Program-made: the position numbers and the translations under genes
Shown: positions 13,294 to 13,986 of the stretch, piece by piece
Layout: each line of letters begins with the position of its first letter
Numbering within the stretch: position 1 is the first letter of the stretch
Assembly (NCBI GenBank): GCA_937901265.1
Contig: CALCHA010000415.1
Span: forward strand, 1-13,986
Direction: 5' to 3'
DNA from: an uncultured Phycisphaerales bacterium
Lineage (GTDB): Bacteria; Planctomycetota; Phycisphaerae; WQYP01
Length of the DNA: 13,986 bases
Notes under the pieces: generated by a model
What the model was told of the DNA's origin: nothing
The model's input: only the letters and a program-made list of their open reading frames with translations
The model's database searches: none

Positions 13294-13821
13294 ATGGCAG
13301 TACTGACAATCAACGGGCGACAATTTTACTTCGAAGGACAAAAGCCAGTGCTCCAGGTGGCGATCGAGAACGGTGCCGGGCGGACACGCAATTTTGGAAC
13401 TTTCGGGCTCACGGATGGAGCCCCCCTGCCGGCGACCGAGAGAGACGCGGGAATCCCCTACTATTGTTATCATCCCGGCCTGTCGGTTGTGGCGAGCTGT
13501 CGCCTGTGCCTCGCCGAAATCTCCGTTATCAATCCAAAGACGCATCAACTCGAAACCATACCGAAGTTGGTGCCCACCTGCGCCACGACAGCGGCGGACG
13601 GCATGGTAGTCAATACACGGACTCCCAAAGCCGTCGCCAATCAAAAGATCTGTATGGAGGGCTTCCTGCTCAGCCACCCACTGGATTGTCCGGTTTGCGA
13701 CAAGGCGGGCGAGTGCAAGCTTCAGGATTATTCCTACCGTTATGGCAACAGTGAATCGCGTTTCATCGAGGACAAGGTCAAAAATCCGGTCAAAGACATC
13801 GGCCCGACCGTCAAGCTTTAG
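13294..13821 (+). CDS. nuoG: NADH-quinone oxidoreductase subunit G, N-terminal part ended by an in-frame TAG
   Basis: 175 residues of NuoG before a TAG at 13819-13821. A [2Fe-2S] ferredoxin-like domain has its Cys in YYCYHPGLS, SCRLCLAE and VPTCATT. The His-Cys3 [4Fe-4S] site follows as LSHPLDCPVCDKAGECKLQ, then IGPTVKL. NuoG is the large Fe-S subunit of complex I, or of related NADH/formate dehydrogenases, and is normally 600-900 residues. The downstream frame continues without a shift, so a single nonsense change, a sequencing error or stop readthrough cut it here. Unusual: about 25 extra residues between the AIENG and GIPYYC blocks. Start 13294 has GAGG 5 bases upstream; an in-frame ATG at 13228 gives a charged leader without family match. 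It is 100 bp after the cupredoxin gene; no nuoE or nuoF precedes it. Confidence 0.85.
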   Translation: MAVLTINGRQFYFEGQKPVLQVAIENGAGRTRNFGTFGLTDGAPLPATERDAGIPYYCYHPGLSVVASCRLCLAEISVINPKTHQLETIPKLVPTCATTAADGMVVNTRTPKAVANQKICMEGFLLSHPLDCPVCDKAGECKLQDYSYRYGNSESRFIEDKVKNPVKDIGPTVKL

Positions 13822-13986
13822 GCCGACCGGTGCGTCTTTTGCAGTCGATGCGTACGATTTTGCAAGGAAGTGCCGGGGACCGCGGTACTGGTATGGGTCG
13901 GGCGAGGTGCCACGCAGGAGATTGCCAACTATCCGGGGAGGCGGCTGGACAACGAAATGGCGGCGAACGTGGTGGATTTGAGTCTG
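13822..13986 (+). pseudogene. nuoG: Continuation of nuoG after the in-frame stop (runs off the window)
   Basis: In the same frame as 13294-13821, the sequence after the TAG stays open to the window end and encodes NuoG residues: ADRCVFCSRCVRFCKEVPGT, the next [4Fe-4S] ligand motif, then EIANYPGRRLDNEMAANVVD, a conserved stretch of the family. The codon at the stop is where Glu, Asp or a similar residue normally precedes the Asp-Arg-Cys of this motif, so GAG to TAG is the simplest change. Whether the gene is broken or read through cannot be decided from this window. Confidence 0.75.

Noticed and set aside
1..13986. CRISPR array, tRNA/rRNA, insertion sequence or phage genes
   Set aside because: I saw no regularly spaced long repeats, RNA gene signatures, transposase or integrase motifs anywhere in the window.

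Overview
The window is high-GC DNA from a bacterium, most likely a member of the Planctomycetota (Phycisphaerae-like). The hints are a PEP-CTERM-style C-terminal sorting signal on the first protein, the codon bias, and the gene mix; this assignment is an inference and was not tested by any search. Almost every gene belongs to nitrogen-oxide (NO/nitrite) stress or respiration, Fe-S/heme cofactor handling, or electron transfer.

Layout. Positions 2-247 hold the tail of an exported PEP-CTERM protein, followed by about 350 bp without a convincing gene. A first Rrf2-family regulator (601-1128, +) runs into the convergent two-gene unit ric (Fe-S repair di-iron protein, 2588-3304, -) and nnrS (1103-2524, -). 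A second Rrf2 regulator (3520-3942, +) is divergent from ric. A long minus-strand cluster then runs from 10432 down to 3954: a TIGR04053-like radical SAM/SPASM protein, a NirJ-like radical SAM protein (13-bp overlap), a nitronate monooxygenase-like flavoprotein, a degenerate IscA-like/DUF59 fusion, a DUF2249 protein, then a strong intercistronic hairpin with a U-tract, a cupin, and a second NnrS-like membrane protein. Divergent from this cluster are a split-barrel flavin-binding (PNPOx-like) protein (10623-11102, +) and an AhpD/CMD-like protein (11187-11546, +). Further right are a small exported protein (11838-12236) with a clear terminator, a DUF2231-cupredoxin fusion (12330-13193), and the start of nuoG (13294-), whose reading frame is interrupted by an in-frame TAG at 13819-13821.

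How it may work together. A 26-bp block with only three differences (14-bp identical core ATCAAGGTCAAGAT) occurs just in front of the second Rrf2 gene and in the divergent region between the radical-SAM cluster and the flavin-binding protein. In both places it directly follows a -10-like hexamer, as expected of a repressor operator over a transcription start. The simplest reading is one regulon under an NsrR-like Rrf2 protein (conserved Cys pair) that controls itself, probably ric-nnrS, and the NirJ/TIGR04053 cluster. No nitrite reductase (nirS or nirK), norB, or other heme d1 genes lie in the window, so the job of the NirJ-like pair is open: heme d1 made from genes elsewhere, siroheme-dependent heme b synthesis of the Ahb type, or another modification.
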